The notes below the pieces were generated by a model. It had not been told where the DNA came from and did no database searches. It saw nothing but the letters and a program-made list of their open reading frames with translations. Shown here piece after piece: positions 24,654-32,666 of a stretch of DNA of 45,175 nucleotides. How positions within the stretch are numbered: the stretch's first letter is position 1; the number at the start of each line of letters is the position of its first letter. This DNA is from CAZPMC01 sp964587755 (GTDB taxonomy: Bacteria; Bacillota; Clostridia; Acetivibrionales; DTU013). Where the stretch lies: contig CAZPMC010000017.1 in NCBI GenBank assembly GCA_964587755.1, forward strand, positions 1 through 45,175, written 5' to 3'. A program made the position numbers and the translations under genes.

Positions 24654-25882
24654 TTAACAATAATAAAAAAGAATTATTACAGGTTGACAGGTTTAATTTT
24701 AAAATAAACGATATACAAATATTGAAGGATGTCAGCTTCTATGCTAGAAAGGGCGAATTCATAGCCTTAATCGGACCAAACGGAGCCGGTAAAACAACAC
24801 TTTTAAAATGTATCAATGGAATTAACAAGGGCAGCGGAAGCATTAAAATCAACGGCAGAAAGCTTTCCTCAATGACTAAGAAGGAAGTAGCTGCAAAAGT
24901 TGCGATGCTTCATCAGGACACCACCGTAGCATTTCCATTTTCGGCAATTGATATTGTTATGACAGGCAGGTATCATATGCTGGGCAGATTAAAGCCGGAG
25001 ACCGAAAGGGACTACAAGGCGGTACGAAGATATATGGAATACACGGATACTCTCAGGTTTGAAAACAGACTGATTAATACTCTGTCAGGTGGTGAGCGTC
25101 AAAGAGTTCTTTTTACAAAGGTGTTGGCCCAGGAGACAGAGCTGATATTGCTTGATGAGCCATCGGCAAGCCTTGATATTGCCCATGAGGAACAGATTTT
25201 TAAGTATTGTGAGCAGCTTTGCAACAAAGGCAAGACAGTAATTGCGGCAGTGCATGATTTAAAAACTGCTGTCAGATTTTGTTCGAGGCTTATCTTAATG
25301 AAGGACGGACGGATAATTGCAGATGGAGTGCCGGATGAGGTTATTACTAAGAAAAATTTATCTGAGGCATATGGGGTCAATGCACTTGTTTATAAAAACC
25401 GTATCACGGGGCTTGTGGATTTTCATGTGCCGATGCCGGCGGATAAGGGGACAAACTGGAAAGCTCATGTCATTGGAGGCGGTGGCTCTGCATCAGGAGT
25501 GATCAGGCAATTGTATGAAAAGGGGTATTCTGTTACAGCAGGAGTATTTTCTCATGGAGACAGCGATTTAAGCAGTGTTGACGTATTCGGGGTACAGGCG
25601 CTGGTGTGCCAGCCCTTCAGTGAAATTGGGGATGAAGAAATGTCCCGCAACATTGAACTCATAAAGGAAGCTGACATAACAATCCTTTGTGATATGCCTT
25701 TCGGATATCAGAATATAAAAAATCTTGAAGCGGCACGATATTCGCCAAGATTGATTATTATAGAAGACCAATTGGCACAGGTTAGGGATTTCACGGGGGG
25801 AAAGGCACTAAACATTTATAATGAGCTTAAGAAAAATGCGATAGTTGTGGAAAGCTCAAGGCTTCATGAGGTGTTGGATTAA
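24650..25882 (+). CDS. corrinoid ABC transporter ATPase with ~150-residue C-terminal extension (BtuD-like)
   Basis: 410 aa, much longer than a typical ~255-aa BtuD. Residues 1-~250 are the ATPase: Walker A GPNGAGKTT (~42), Q-loop MLHQDTTVAFPF, signature LSGGERQRV, Walker B LILLDEPSASLD and H-loop AVHDL. Residues ~265-410 form an extra domain that starts with WKAHVIGGGGSASGVIRQLY. This glycine-rich turn and the alternating strand/helix pattern (SVTAGVFSHGDSD, ITILCDMPFG, RLIIIED) resemble a Rossmann-like fold of unknown role, possibly nucleotide or corrinoid sensing. TTG start overlapping the permease stop. Confidence 0.92.
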   Translation: MINNNKKELLQVDRFNFKINDIQILKDVSFYARKGEFIALIGPNGAGKTTLLKCINGINKGSGSIKINGRKLSSMTKKEVAAKVAMLHQDTTVAFPFSAIDIVMTGRYHMLGRLKPETERDYKAVRRYMEYTDTLRFENRLINTLSGGERQRVLFTKVLAQETELILLDEPSASLDIAHEEQIFKYCEQLCNKGKTVIAAVHDLKTAVRFCSRLILMKDGRIIADGVPDEVITKKNLSEAYGVNALVYKNRITGLVDFHVPMPADKGTNWKAHVIGGGGSASGVIRQLYEKGYSVTAGVFSHGDSDLSSVDVFGVQALVCQPFSEIGDEEMSRNIELIKEADITILCDMPFGYQNIKNLEAARYSPRLIIIEDQLAQVRDFTGGKALNIYNELKKNAIVVESSRLHEVLD

Positions 25883-25909
25883 AACGGTTTTGGAGGCGGG
25901 GTTTAAGCA

Positions 25910-26458
25910 ATGCTAATATTAGTAACAGGTGGTGCAAGAAGCGGAAAAAGTTCATTTGCAGAAGAAAAGATAAAGGACTTGGGTGAGAAAATCCTGTATA
26001 TTGCAACTGCAATAGGGTTTGATGAAGAAATGAGGGAGAGAATANNNNNNNNNNTGCAAAGACCAGAAAGCTGGGAGACGCTAGAAGCTTTCAGAGATTT
26101 TGGCCAACTGCTGCCCCCTATAATTAATAAATATGATGCAGTGCTTTTGGACTGTGTTACAGTCATGGTATCAAATATAATGCTCCAGAAGGCAATGGAT
26201 TGGGAGAAAATGAGCACTGATGACATCCGGGAGGCGGAAAACGAGGTATATAGGGAGATTGGAAAGCTTTTGTCTATTGTGAGCGAGTCCGGCATCCCCT
26301 TTATCATGGTTACAAATGAGCTAGGTATGGGAGTTGTTCCTCCTACAGTGCTAGGCAGAGCAATACGCGATATTGGGGGAAGGGTAAATCAAAGGTTAGC
26401 GAGAGCTGCCCAAGAGGTTTATTTGTGTGTATCCGGCATTCCGGTAAAAATAAAGTAG
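25910..26458 (+). CDS. cobU: adenosylcobinamide kinase / adenosylcobinamide-phosphate guanylyltransferase, interrupted by an N gap
   Basis: ~182 aa. Phosphorylates adenosylcobinamide and then attaches GMP, preparing it for nucleotide-loop assembly. P-loop GGARSGKSS (~7-15), YIATA, the RPESWETLE segment, LDCVTVMVSNIM, VTNELGMGVVPPT and the terminal GGRVNQRLA are all characteristic of CobU. Ten N (26045-26054) replace the bases between RI and QRP, exactly where CobU enzymes carry the guanylylated His. The frame stays open across the gap, but its true length may differ. It follows the transporter genes and is 11 bases before the cobS start. Confidence 0.93.
   Translation: MLILVTGGARSGKSSFAEEKIKDLGEKILYIATAIGFDEEMRERIXXXXQRPESWETLEAFRDFGQLLPPIINKYDAVLLDCVTVMVSNIMLQKAMDWEKMSTDDIREAENEVYREIGKLLSIVSESGIPFIMVTNELGMGVVPPTVLGRAIRDIGGRVNQRLARAAQEVYLCVSGIPVKIK
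26045..26054. other. assembly gap (10 N) inside cobU
   Basis: Ten undetermined bases within codons 46-49 of cobU. The other gap in the window has the same length, which suggests a fixed-size placeholder rather than a measured gap. Confidence 0.95.
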
Positions 26459-26469
26459 GAGTGATTATA

Positions 26470-27237
26470 ATGGCTTATGGCAGGCGGTTTATTTTAATGA
26501 TGCAGTTTATGACCTCCATACCTATAAATGTAAATGTAAAAGCCGAGAAGGAGGACTATGGGAAAGGTCTTGCATTGGCGCCTGTTGTCGGCTTAATTAT
26601 CGGACTTATTGTGGCAGCAGTAAATTTTATTTTTGGAAAGCTGTTTCCGGCAAGTGTTACTTCAGTTATCACAGTGGCGATATATGTCGGGTTGACAGGG
26701 GGGCTTCATTTTGACGGGCTTGGGGACACAGCCGATGGCTTATTTTCTAATCGGTCAAAAGAGAAAATACTGGAGATTATGAAGGACAGCAGAATCGGGA
26801 CAAATGCCCTGCTGACTGTTGTTATTACAGTGCTGATGTATGTAACTCTCATCCGTTCTCTAGGGGACGGTTCTTCAATTTTTATACTGATGCTGATGCC
26901 TGTGGCAGGAAGAATAGGCTCTCTGATAGCCTCGGGAACCTCAGACTATGCAGGTGTTTCCGACGGGCCGGGAAGGTGGTGCGTCGAATACTGTGGGAAA
27001 ATGGATGTCTATTTAGGTGTTTTCATATATTCTGCAATATTCTTAACTGCTGCAATATTGTCAAATGGATATTTTCTGCTGCTGCCGGCAGTTTCTGCTC
27101 CTGTATCGGCATTTGTATTATCAAAATTTTTAGGGAAAAAGCTTGGCGGGGTAACTGGTGACATTTTAGGCGCCGTTTGTGAGCTCAATCAGGTTATTTT
27201 TCTGGTAATTGCCTTTGCATCATCAAAATTATTATGA
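26470..27237 (+). CDS. cobS: adenosylcobinamide-GDP ribazoletransferase (cobalamin synthase)
   Basis: 255 aa polytopic membrane protein joining adenosylcobinamide-GDP to alpha-ribazole (or its phosphate) in the last step of cobalamin assembly. The hallmark FDGLGDTADGLFS (residues ~81-93), the following KDSRIGTNA, and LGKKLGGVTGDILGAVCELN near the C-terminus are typical of CobS, and several hydrophobic helices cover the rest. The frame opens at 26425 inside cobU, but TAGGAG lies about 9 bases before ATG 26470, giving the expected MAYGRRFILMMQFMTSIP start. It is the last gene of the riboswitch operon. CobT and CobC are not in the window, so lower-ligand activation must be encoded elsewhere. Confidence 0.95.
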   Translation: MAYGRRFILMMQFMTSIPINVNVKAEKEDYGKGLALAPVVGLIIGLIVAAVNFIFGKLFPASVTSVITVAIYVGLTGGLHFDGLGDTADGLFSNRSKEKILEIMKDSRIGTNALLTVVITVLMYVTLIRSLGDGSSIFILMLMPVAGRIGSLIASGTSDYAGVSDGPGRWCVEYCGKMDVYLGVFIYSAIFLTAAILSNGYFLLLPAVSAPVSAFVLSKFLGKKLGGVTGDILGAVCELNQVIFLVIAFASSKLL

Positions 27238-27240
27238 TTA

Positions 27241-27269
27241 TTGCAAAAATCATGTATCTGCATTATTAT
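27241..27269 (+). promoter_or_regulatory. promoter of the pyrimidine salvage operon
   Basis: TTGCAA (27241-27246), a 17-base spacer, and TATTAT (27264-27269) immediately follow the cobS stop and end 35 bases before the phosphorylase gene. Confidence 0.6.
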
Positions 27270-27304
27270 GGGTAATATAGTTATAAAGGCAGGGATTAGC
27301 AACT

Positions 27305-28618
27305 ATGAGAATGTACGACATTCTGGACAAAAAAAGACGGGGAGCGGAATTGACCGCTGAAGAAATCGAATATACGGTTAAAGGATATACGGAAGGAACC
27401 ATTCCGGATTATCAGATGTCTGCATTGCTTATGGCCATTGCCATAAATGGAATGAGTGATAAGGAAACCTACGCTCTTACGAAAAGCATGGTGGAAACAG
27501 GTGAGACAGCGGATTTATCCAAAATCCACGGAATTAAGGTCGACAAGCACAGCACAGGGGGCGTAGGAGATAAAACAAGTCCTGTAATCGGAGCAATTGT
27601 AGCAGCATGTGATGTGCCTGTTGCTAAGATGTCAGGCAGAGCTCTCGGACATACCGGGGGCACTATTGACAAGCTGGAGTCCATACCGGGCTATTCCATA
27701 GAGATATCAAATGAGCACTTTTTCGAAATTGTAAATACTGTAGGTGTCAGCATAATAGGGCAGACAGGCAACTTGGCTCCTGCCGATAAAAAAATATACC
27801 AACTGCGGGATGTAACTGCAACCATAGAGAGCATTCCACTTATTGCATCGAGTATTATGAGCAAAAAAATAGCAGGCTCTGCCGACAGGATATTGCTTGA
27901 TGTCAAGGTGGGAAGCGGGGCATTTATGAAGGATATCGGCTCTGCTACAGCCCTGGCTGAGAAGATGGTCCTAATCGGAAAGAGCTTCGGCAAAAAGACA
28001 ATAGCCTTGATTACTCAGATGGATAACCCGCTTGGATACAATATCGGTACGTCTCTTGAGGTAATTGAAATGATTCAGGTACTCAAGGATTTTAAGCCCG
28101 CGGTTTTGACTGAGCTTTGCCTGGCATTGGCTTCCAATATGCTGTATCTTGCGGATAAGGGTACAATGGAGCAATGTGAAGATATGGCCCGTAACTCTTT
28201 GGCCAGCGGCAGAGCATTGAAAAAGTTCAAGGAAATGATTGAGGCTCATGGCGGCGATGTAAGGGTTGTTGACGATATTTCTCTTTTCCCCAAGGCTAAG
28301 TATATAGAACCTGTTTATGCAGGCAGGGAAGGGTATATACAGCAATTTAATTCTGAAAGATGCGGTATAGCATCTGCTGTATTAGGCTCGGGACGCGACA
28401 CGAAGGATTCTGAAATTGATTATTCAGCAGGTATAAAACTATGTGTGAAGGTTGGCGATTATGTTAAAAAGGGCGATGTAATGGCTTTTATGCATACCTC
28501 AAGGCAAGAGACCCTAATCCAGGCCAATGAATTGCTAAAGTCGGGAATAAATATTGCTGACCAAATGCCTGTTGAAGTGCCTTTAATATACAAGAGAATT
28601 ACAAGCGAGGATTTATGA
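27305..28618 (+). CDS. pdp: pyrimidine-nucleoside phosphorylase
   Basis: 437 aa. Cleaves uridine, thymidine or deoxyuridine with phosphate to give the base and (deoxy)ribose-1-phosphate. Family motifs include the N-terminal helical EIEYTVKGYTEGTIPDYQMS, the phosphate loop VDKHSTGGVGDKTS, the signature SGRALGHTGGTIDKLESIPG, and KVGSGAFMKD. The C-terminal alpha/beta domain ends with the lipoyl-like VKVGDYVKKGDVMAF. The length fits the bacterial Pdp/DeoA group; the name pdp is preferred over deoA because this is the usual enzyme of low-GC Gram-positives. MRM offers two close ATGs; the ribosome site is weak (AGGCAGGG). It overlaps cytidine deaminase by four bases. Confidence 0.95.
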   Translation: MRMYDILDKKRRGAELTAEEIEYTVKGYTEGTIPDYQMSALLMAIAINGMSDKETYALTKSMVETGETADLSKIHGIKVDKHSTGGVGDKTSPVIGAIVAACDVPVAKMSGRALGHTGGTIDKLESIPGYSIEISNEHFFEIVNTVGVSIIGQTGNLAPADKKIYQLRDVTATIESIPLIASSIMSKKIAGSADRILLDVKVGSGAFMKDIGSATALAEKMVLIGKSFGKKTIALITQMDNPLGYNIGTSLEVIEMIQVLKDFKPAVLTELCLALASNMLYLADKGTMEQCEDMARNSLASGRALKKFKEMIEAHGGDVRVVDDISLFPKAKYIEPVYAGREGYIQQFNSERCGIASAVLGSGRDTKDSEIDYSAGIKLCVKVGDYVKKGDVMAFMHTSRQETLIQANELLKSGINIADQMPVEVPLIYKRITSEDL

Positions 28619-29010
28619 TGATGGATGAAAAGCAACTGATTGAGATAGCAGAGCAAGCAAAACAAAATGCTTACTCACCGTACTCCAAGTACCGGGTGGG
28701 AGCTGCATTAGTAACTGAGGACGGGTCAGTATTTACAGGCTGCAACATCGAAAACATTTCATTTCCGGTGGGAATATGTGCTGAACGGGTAGCATTTTCA
28801 AAAGCAATATCAGAAGGGCATACAAGGTTTAGGGTAATAGCGGTGGCGGGCAGTACAGATGAGTATGCTTACCCATGTGGTATGTGTAGACAGTTTATGG
28901 CAGAGTTTGCAGAGGATGAGTTTATTGTCCTTTGTGCCAATGAAAATGATAAATATGAACGGTTGAAGCTATCTGAGCTATTACCCAGGGGCTTTAATGC
29001 AGAATTTTAA
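28615..29010 (+). CDS. cdd: cytidine deaminase
   Basis: 131 aa, the normal length of the homotetrameric Gram-positive enzyme; deaminates cytidine and deoxycytidine to uridine and deoxyuridine. Zinc ligands and catalytic Glu are visible: CAER (Cys55, Glu57) and PCGMC (Cys88, Cys91). Substrate-binding features include YSPYSKYRVGAAL and GCNIENISFPVGICAE. The ATG overlaps the phosphorylase stop (ATGA); two further in-frame ATGs follow at once, so the exact start is uncertain by two codons. With the phosphorylase upstream and an ECF S component downstream, it forms a pyrimidine nucleoside uptake and breakdown unit. Confidence 0.97.
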   Translation: MMMDEKQLIEIAEQAKQNAYSPYSKYRVGAALVTEDGSVFTGCNIENISFPVGICAERVAFSKAISEGHTRFRVIAVAGSTDEYAYPCGMCRQFMAEFAEDEFIVLCANENDKYERLKLSELLPRGFNAEF

Positions 29011-29023
29011 CGGGGTGACTTAC

Positions 29024-29578
29024 ATGGGAAGAATTTCTAATAAGAAATTAGTGTTTTATGGTTTAATGATAGCAGTAGTGTTTTTAATGACTATTTTTGT
29101 CAGGATAAATACCCCTTTACCGGGAGGATATTTTAACCTGGGAGACTCTATGATAATGATTGCAGCGGTTTTCTCAGGACCTTTGGGGGGACTGATTGCA
29201 GGAGGTATTGGGTCTGCACTGGCGGATTTGTCAGTCGGGGCACTGATGTTTGCTCCGATAACCCTTGTGGTTAAAGGAATGGAAGGCCTTGTGATAGGTT
29301 TTCTTGCAAAAGAATACTCTGAGGCAGATAAAAATAAAAAAGACAGTGCAAGAATTCAAATTATACTCATAACAGCAATTGTTGCGGGCGCAGCCATTAT
29401 GGTGGCAGGCTATTTCTTTGCAGAAGCTTTTCTACTGGGACTGTTTGATAAAAACTTTGGAATTACAGCAGCGATGGCCGAGCTTGTACCTAACTTAATT
29501 CAAGGCGGAGCGAGTGCAGTATTAGGCTACATATTAGTATTGCTGCTTTCAAAAATGGATATTGAAAAGTATATTTGA
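29024..29578 (+). CDS. ECF transporter S component, probably for a pyrimidine-related compound
   Basis: 184 aa integral membrane protein with about six predicted helices. The N-terminal LVFYGLMIAVVFLMTIFVRI, followed by NLGDSMIMIAAVFSGPLGG and ALADL, resembles the substrate-binding S component of energy-coupling-factor vitamin transporters (HmpT/ThiW/RibU-like). The frame opens at 28997 inside cdd; ATG 29024 with GGGGTG upstream gives a clean membrane-protein start. No ECF ATPases or T subunit lie nearby, so it would share a module encoded elsewhere. Because it ends a salvage operon, a nucleoside or pyrimidine base is the likely cargo; sequence alone does not decide this. Confidence 0.82.
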   Translation: MGRISNKKLVFYGLMIAVVFLMTIFVRINTPLPGGYFNLGDSMIMIAAVFSGPLGGLIAGGIGSALADLSVGALMFAPITLVVKGMEGLVIGFLAKEYSEADKNKKDSARIQIILITAIVAGAAIMVAGYFFAEAFLLGLFDKNFGITAAMAELVPNLIQGGASAVLGYILVLLLSKMDIEKYI

Positions 29579-29601
29579 ATTACCAATTCAGTGAGTAAAG
29601 T

Positions 29602-29638
29602 AAACGGATGGACCAAGCTTTGTCAATCCATCCGTTTT
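29602..29638 (+). terminator. terminator of the pyrimidine salvage operon
   Basis: AAACGGATGGA (29602-29612) pairs perfectly with TCCATCCGTTT (29627-29637) across a 14-base loop, with T residues following. Confidence 0.85.
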
Positions 29639-29702
29639 CAATGCATCCGTTTTATTTATCCCTGTCTTCCTGACAGGGGCGATTCTGCTAATCGGGTTTT
29701 TG

Positions 29703-30968
29703 TTATCTTAATTTGAATTTTTTAAGCTTTTTGTCCAGTTCCTGAACAAGGCCGTCCAATTGAATGGCTGCATTTTTCATTTCTTCAATGGCAGTGAGCT
29801 GCTGCTCTGTAGTTGCGGCTACCTCTTGGCTTGAGGCTGCGGTTTGCTGAGAAACAGAGGATATGTTTTCAATTGAGGAAATAACATTATCTTTATCTTT
29901 TTGCATTGAAGAAACGGCGTTATTAACGTCCATAATTTTTGTCACAATTGATTTGATTCCATCTGCGATATCCCCAAATGCTTTATTTGTGCTGTCAACC
30001 GCACTATTTTGCTCAGAGGACGCCTTTCTCATAATCTCCATTGCTTGTATTGCCATTTTGGATTCTTCGCTGATGCTCTCCATTAAATTAGTAATCTCTT
30101 CTGTAGACTGCCTGCTTTGGTCAGCCAGCTGACGAACCTCCTCTGCAACAACTGCAAAGCCTTTACCTGCTTCACCGGCTCTAGCAGCTTCTATTGCGGC
30201 ATTTAAAGCAAGCATGTTGGTTTGTTCAGCTATTTCTTCGATAGATTGAACAAATGTTCCGATTGCCTGAGTGCTGGTAGTCAGCTTTTCAACTACAGAG
30301 AATATTTTTTCAGTAGATTCATTGTTCTCTTCAGATTTTTCTCTCAAGATATTTACGGAATCCAGGCCGATATCATTTAGAGTGTGGATGTTGTTCGTTT
30401 CATCCATTATACTGCTGTAAGCTTCGTATACACGGTTAATTTGATCCGACAGCTTCTCTACAAGCTGTACTCCCATTTGTGCTTCTTGAGCTTGCTCTGA
30501 GGCGCCTTTGGCGATCTCGTCAACAGTTGCGGATATCTCCGATATGGCGATGGAGGCCTCCTGGGATGTTGAACCAACTTTTCTCGAGGATTGAACTATT
30601 GATAAGGACAAATCAAAAAAGCTTTCGATCAATGCTCTTATATCACTGAGAACCGAGTTGATAACAGAAGCTGTCCCTGCAAGTATACCAAACTCTTTTG
30701 CGTCAACAAATTTTGAGTAATCACCTTGTTTAATAACATCAAATTCGGAAATTAAACGCTTTGCCGTTTTCTGAATGATAACATTGTTTATTATATTTGA
30801 TATTAGAGCACTAGCAGCTGATGAGAGTATTAACAATAACGATATAATGAATAATTCCTGGGAGTTATCTGCTGTAATCCCGTATACTATACTCAAAATC
30901 ACACCCACGGCAATAGCTGAAAATATTTTCAGACTGCGAGTATTTGATGCATTTTTCTTTTTAGCCAT
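29703..30968 (-). CDS. methyl-accepting chemotaxis-like signalling protein without an external sensor domain
   Basis: 421 aa. Two hydrophobic segments near the N-terminus (~13-31 and ~39-60) are separated by only a few residues, so almost nothing is exposed outside. A HAMP-like stretch (~65-115) and a long coiled-coil follow, with the MCP hairpin tip at QTNMLALNAAIEAARAGEAG and FAVVAEEVRQLAD. The highly conserved tip should contact CheA/CheW. Without an external ligand domain it may sense membrane state, energy or an internal signal. AGGAGG precedes the ATG. It is transcribed away from the citrate synthase-like gene. Confidence 0.93.
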   Translation of the reverse strand: MAKKKNASNTRSLKIFSAIAVGVILSIVYGITADNSQELFIISLLLILSSAASALISNIINNVIIQKTAKRLISEFDVIKQGDYSKFVDAKEFGILAGTASVINSVLSDIRALIESFFDLSLSIVQSSRKVGSTSQEASIAISEISATVDEIAKGASEQAQEAQMGVQLVEKLSDQINRVYEAYSSIMDETNNIHTLNDIGLDSVNILREKSEENNESTEKIFSVVEKLTTSTQAIGTFVQSIEEIAEQTNMLALNAAIEAARAGEAGKGFAVVAEEVRQLADQSRQSTEEITNLMESISEESKMAIQAMEIMRKASSEQNSAVDSTNKAFGDIADGIKSIVTKIMDVNNAVSSMQKDKDNVISSIENISSVSQQTAASSQEVAATTEQQLTAIEEMKNAAIQLDGLVQELDKKLKKFKLR

Positions 30969-31082
30969 AACTATCCTCCTATATTTCTGCAGTTAACTTA
31001 ATATTTCGATATTAATTATAAAAATCCTTCAAATAGTAACCAATAATTCAAGAAAAATGGATAAAAATCATAAAAAAAAGGG

Positions 31083-31111
31083 TTGACACAGATTGTATAA
31101 CTGTATACAAT
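31083..31111 (+). promoter_or_regulatory. strong sigma-A promoter of the citrate synthase-like gene
   Basis: TTGACA (31083-31088), a 17-base spacer and TACAAT (31106-31111), a near-consensus promoter. It is overlapped by the palindrome at 31092-31111. Confidence 0.88.
31092..31111. promoter_or_regulatory. palindromic operator over the promoter, GntR-type candidate
   Basis: ATTGTATA (31092-31099), ACTG, and TATACAAT (31104-31111) form a perfect inverted repeat covering the spacer and -10 element. TTGTATA half-sites resemble known GntR-family targets, and a GntR/FCD regulator gene follows the controlled gene. Binding would block polymerase. Confidence 0.65.
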
Positions 31112-31169
31112 AAAACAAAAACACAGGGATACTGATGTACGGCAGAGACATCGGGATAGGGTGGTTATT

Positions 31170-32549
31170 ATGCTAGAGTTCAATAAAAAGTCAAATACAC
31201 TGGAGCAGAGACAGTATCGTTATTCATTGCAGGATATAGAAACTCCGAATCTATACCGTGACATCTTTAATTATGAAGAAGTGCCTAAATGTGCGTTCAA
31301 TCATAGAAAAGTACCAATGTTTCCGGCAGATGAAATATGGATAACAGATACTACCTTTAGAGACGGACAGCAATCAAGAGCACCTTATACTGTTGAGCAG
31401 ATACTGAAACTGTTTGATATGTTACATAAACTTGGCGGACCTAAAGGGATTATAAGACAATGTGAATTTTTCCTTTACAGCGACAGGGATAAGGAGGCTG
31501 TATATAAATGCATGGAGAGGGGCTATAAATATCCGGAGGTAACAAGCTGGATACGTGCTACAAAAAGTGATTTTCAACTGGCAAAGGATATGGGTATAAA
31601 GGAGAGCGGCATATTAGTAAGCTGTTCCGATTACCATATTTTTAAAAAGCTGAAAATGAGCAGAAAACAAGCTCTTGAACACTATATGGGGATTATAAAG
31701 AGTGCCATTGAGGTGGGTATTAAGCCCAGATGTCATTTTGAAGACATCACAAGAGCAGATTTTTACGGATTTGTGGTTCCCTTTGCATTAGAATTGCGAA
31801 AGCTCAGTGAGGAAAGCGGTACTCCTATTAAGATAAGAGCATGTGATACATTAGGCTATGGGGTATCATACCCTGGTGTTGCGCTACCACGCAGTGTTCC
31901 GGGAATCATATACGGACTTAAGCATCATGCGGGATTTCCAAGTGAGCTTTTGGAGTGGCATGGACATAATGATTTTTATAAAGCTGTTTCAAATTCTGCC
32001 AGTGCATGGTTATATGGGGCATCAAGTGTGAACTGTTCATTATTGGGAATAGGCGAGCGGACAGGGAATACTCCATTGGAAGCTATGGTTATTGAATATG
32101 CCCAGTTAAGAGGAACAACTGATGGAATGGATTTAAGAGTGATTACACAGATAGCTGAATATTATGAAAAGGAGCTTAGCTATAAAATACCTGCGAGAAC
32201 ACCCTTCGTAGGCAGAAAATTTAATGTCACACAGGCAGGTATTCATGCAGACGGACTTTTGAAGGATGAGGAAATCTACAATATTTTTAATACGGAAAAG
32301 CTGCTTAACAGGCCGGTTAGTGTAACTATAAATCAAACATCGGGTCTTGCCGGAATAGCCCATTGGATTAACGGGTATTTCGGGCTCGAGGGGGTTAAAA
32401 GACTGGATAAGAAGGATGGCAGTATAGTTAAAATAAAGAATTGGATAGACGAGCAGTATAAAAACGGCAGAGTCACAGCATTGAGTGACGATGAATTGGA
32501 GGAGGCTGTGAAAACCATAGCTCCTGAAATATACGATTTGGTGATATAA
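31170..32549 (+). CDS. HMGL-like acyltransferase, probable citrate (Re)-synthase
   Basis: 459 aa of the DRE-TIM metallolyase family (2-isopropylmalate/homocitrate synthase fold). DTTFRDGQQS (~60) carries the DRE-like metal and catalytic residues. EWHGHNDF supplies metal-binding His, followed by SSVNCSLLGIGERTGNTPLE, GRKFNVTQAGIHADG and a ~90-residue C-terminal part lacking the large LeuA allosteric domain. The long N-terminal lead (~50 residues before the barrel), PYTVEQI and IIRQCEFFLYSDRDKEAV resemble, from memory, the anaerobic Re-citrate synthase of clostridia, which condenses acetyl-CoA and oxaloacetate. A leucine- or lysine-pathway synthase is the main alternative. ATG 31170 with AGGGTGG is preferred over GTG 31161. 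Confidence 0.75.
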   Translation: MLEFNKKSNTLEQRQYRYSLQDIETPNLYRDIFNYEEVPKCAFNHRKVPMFPADEIWITDTTFRDGQQSRAPYTVEQILKLFDMLHKLGGPKGIIRQCEFFLYSDRDKEAVYKCMERGYKYPEVTSWIRATKSDFQLAKDMGIKESGILVSCSDYHIFKKLKMSRKQALEHYMGIIKSAIEVGIKPRCHFEDITRADFYGFVVPFALELRKLSEESGTPIKIRACDTLGYGVSYPGVALPRSVPGIIYGLKHHAGFPSELLEWHGHNDFYKAVSNSASAWLYGASSVNCSLLGIGERTGNTPLEAMVIEYAQLRGTTDGMDLRVITQIAEYYEKELSYKIPARTPFVGRKFNVTQAGIHADGLLKDEEIYNIFNTEKLLNRPVSVTINQTSGLAGIAHWINGYFGLEGVKRLDKKDGSIVKIKNWIDEQYKNGRVTALSDDELEEAVKTIAPEIYDLVI

Positions 32550-32581
32550 GCTTTGTTAGTCCTGGGTTCTTTGTAGTGACA

Positions 32582-32610
32582 TTCACAAATAAAGCAGATT
32601 ATGATAAAAT
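32582..32610 (+). promoter_or_regulatory. possible promoter of the GntR regulator
   Basis: TTCACA (32582-32587), a 17-base spacer, and TAAAAT (32605-32610). Moderate matches only; readthrough from the upstream gene is an alternative. Confidence 0.4.
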
Positions 32611-32666
32611 TAACTTTGGTGCTTTCTGTTGCATAATTATTTCAGGACAAGTGGAGAGTGAAAGGA

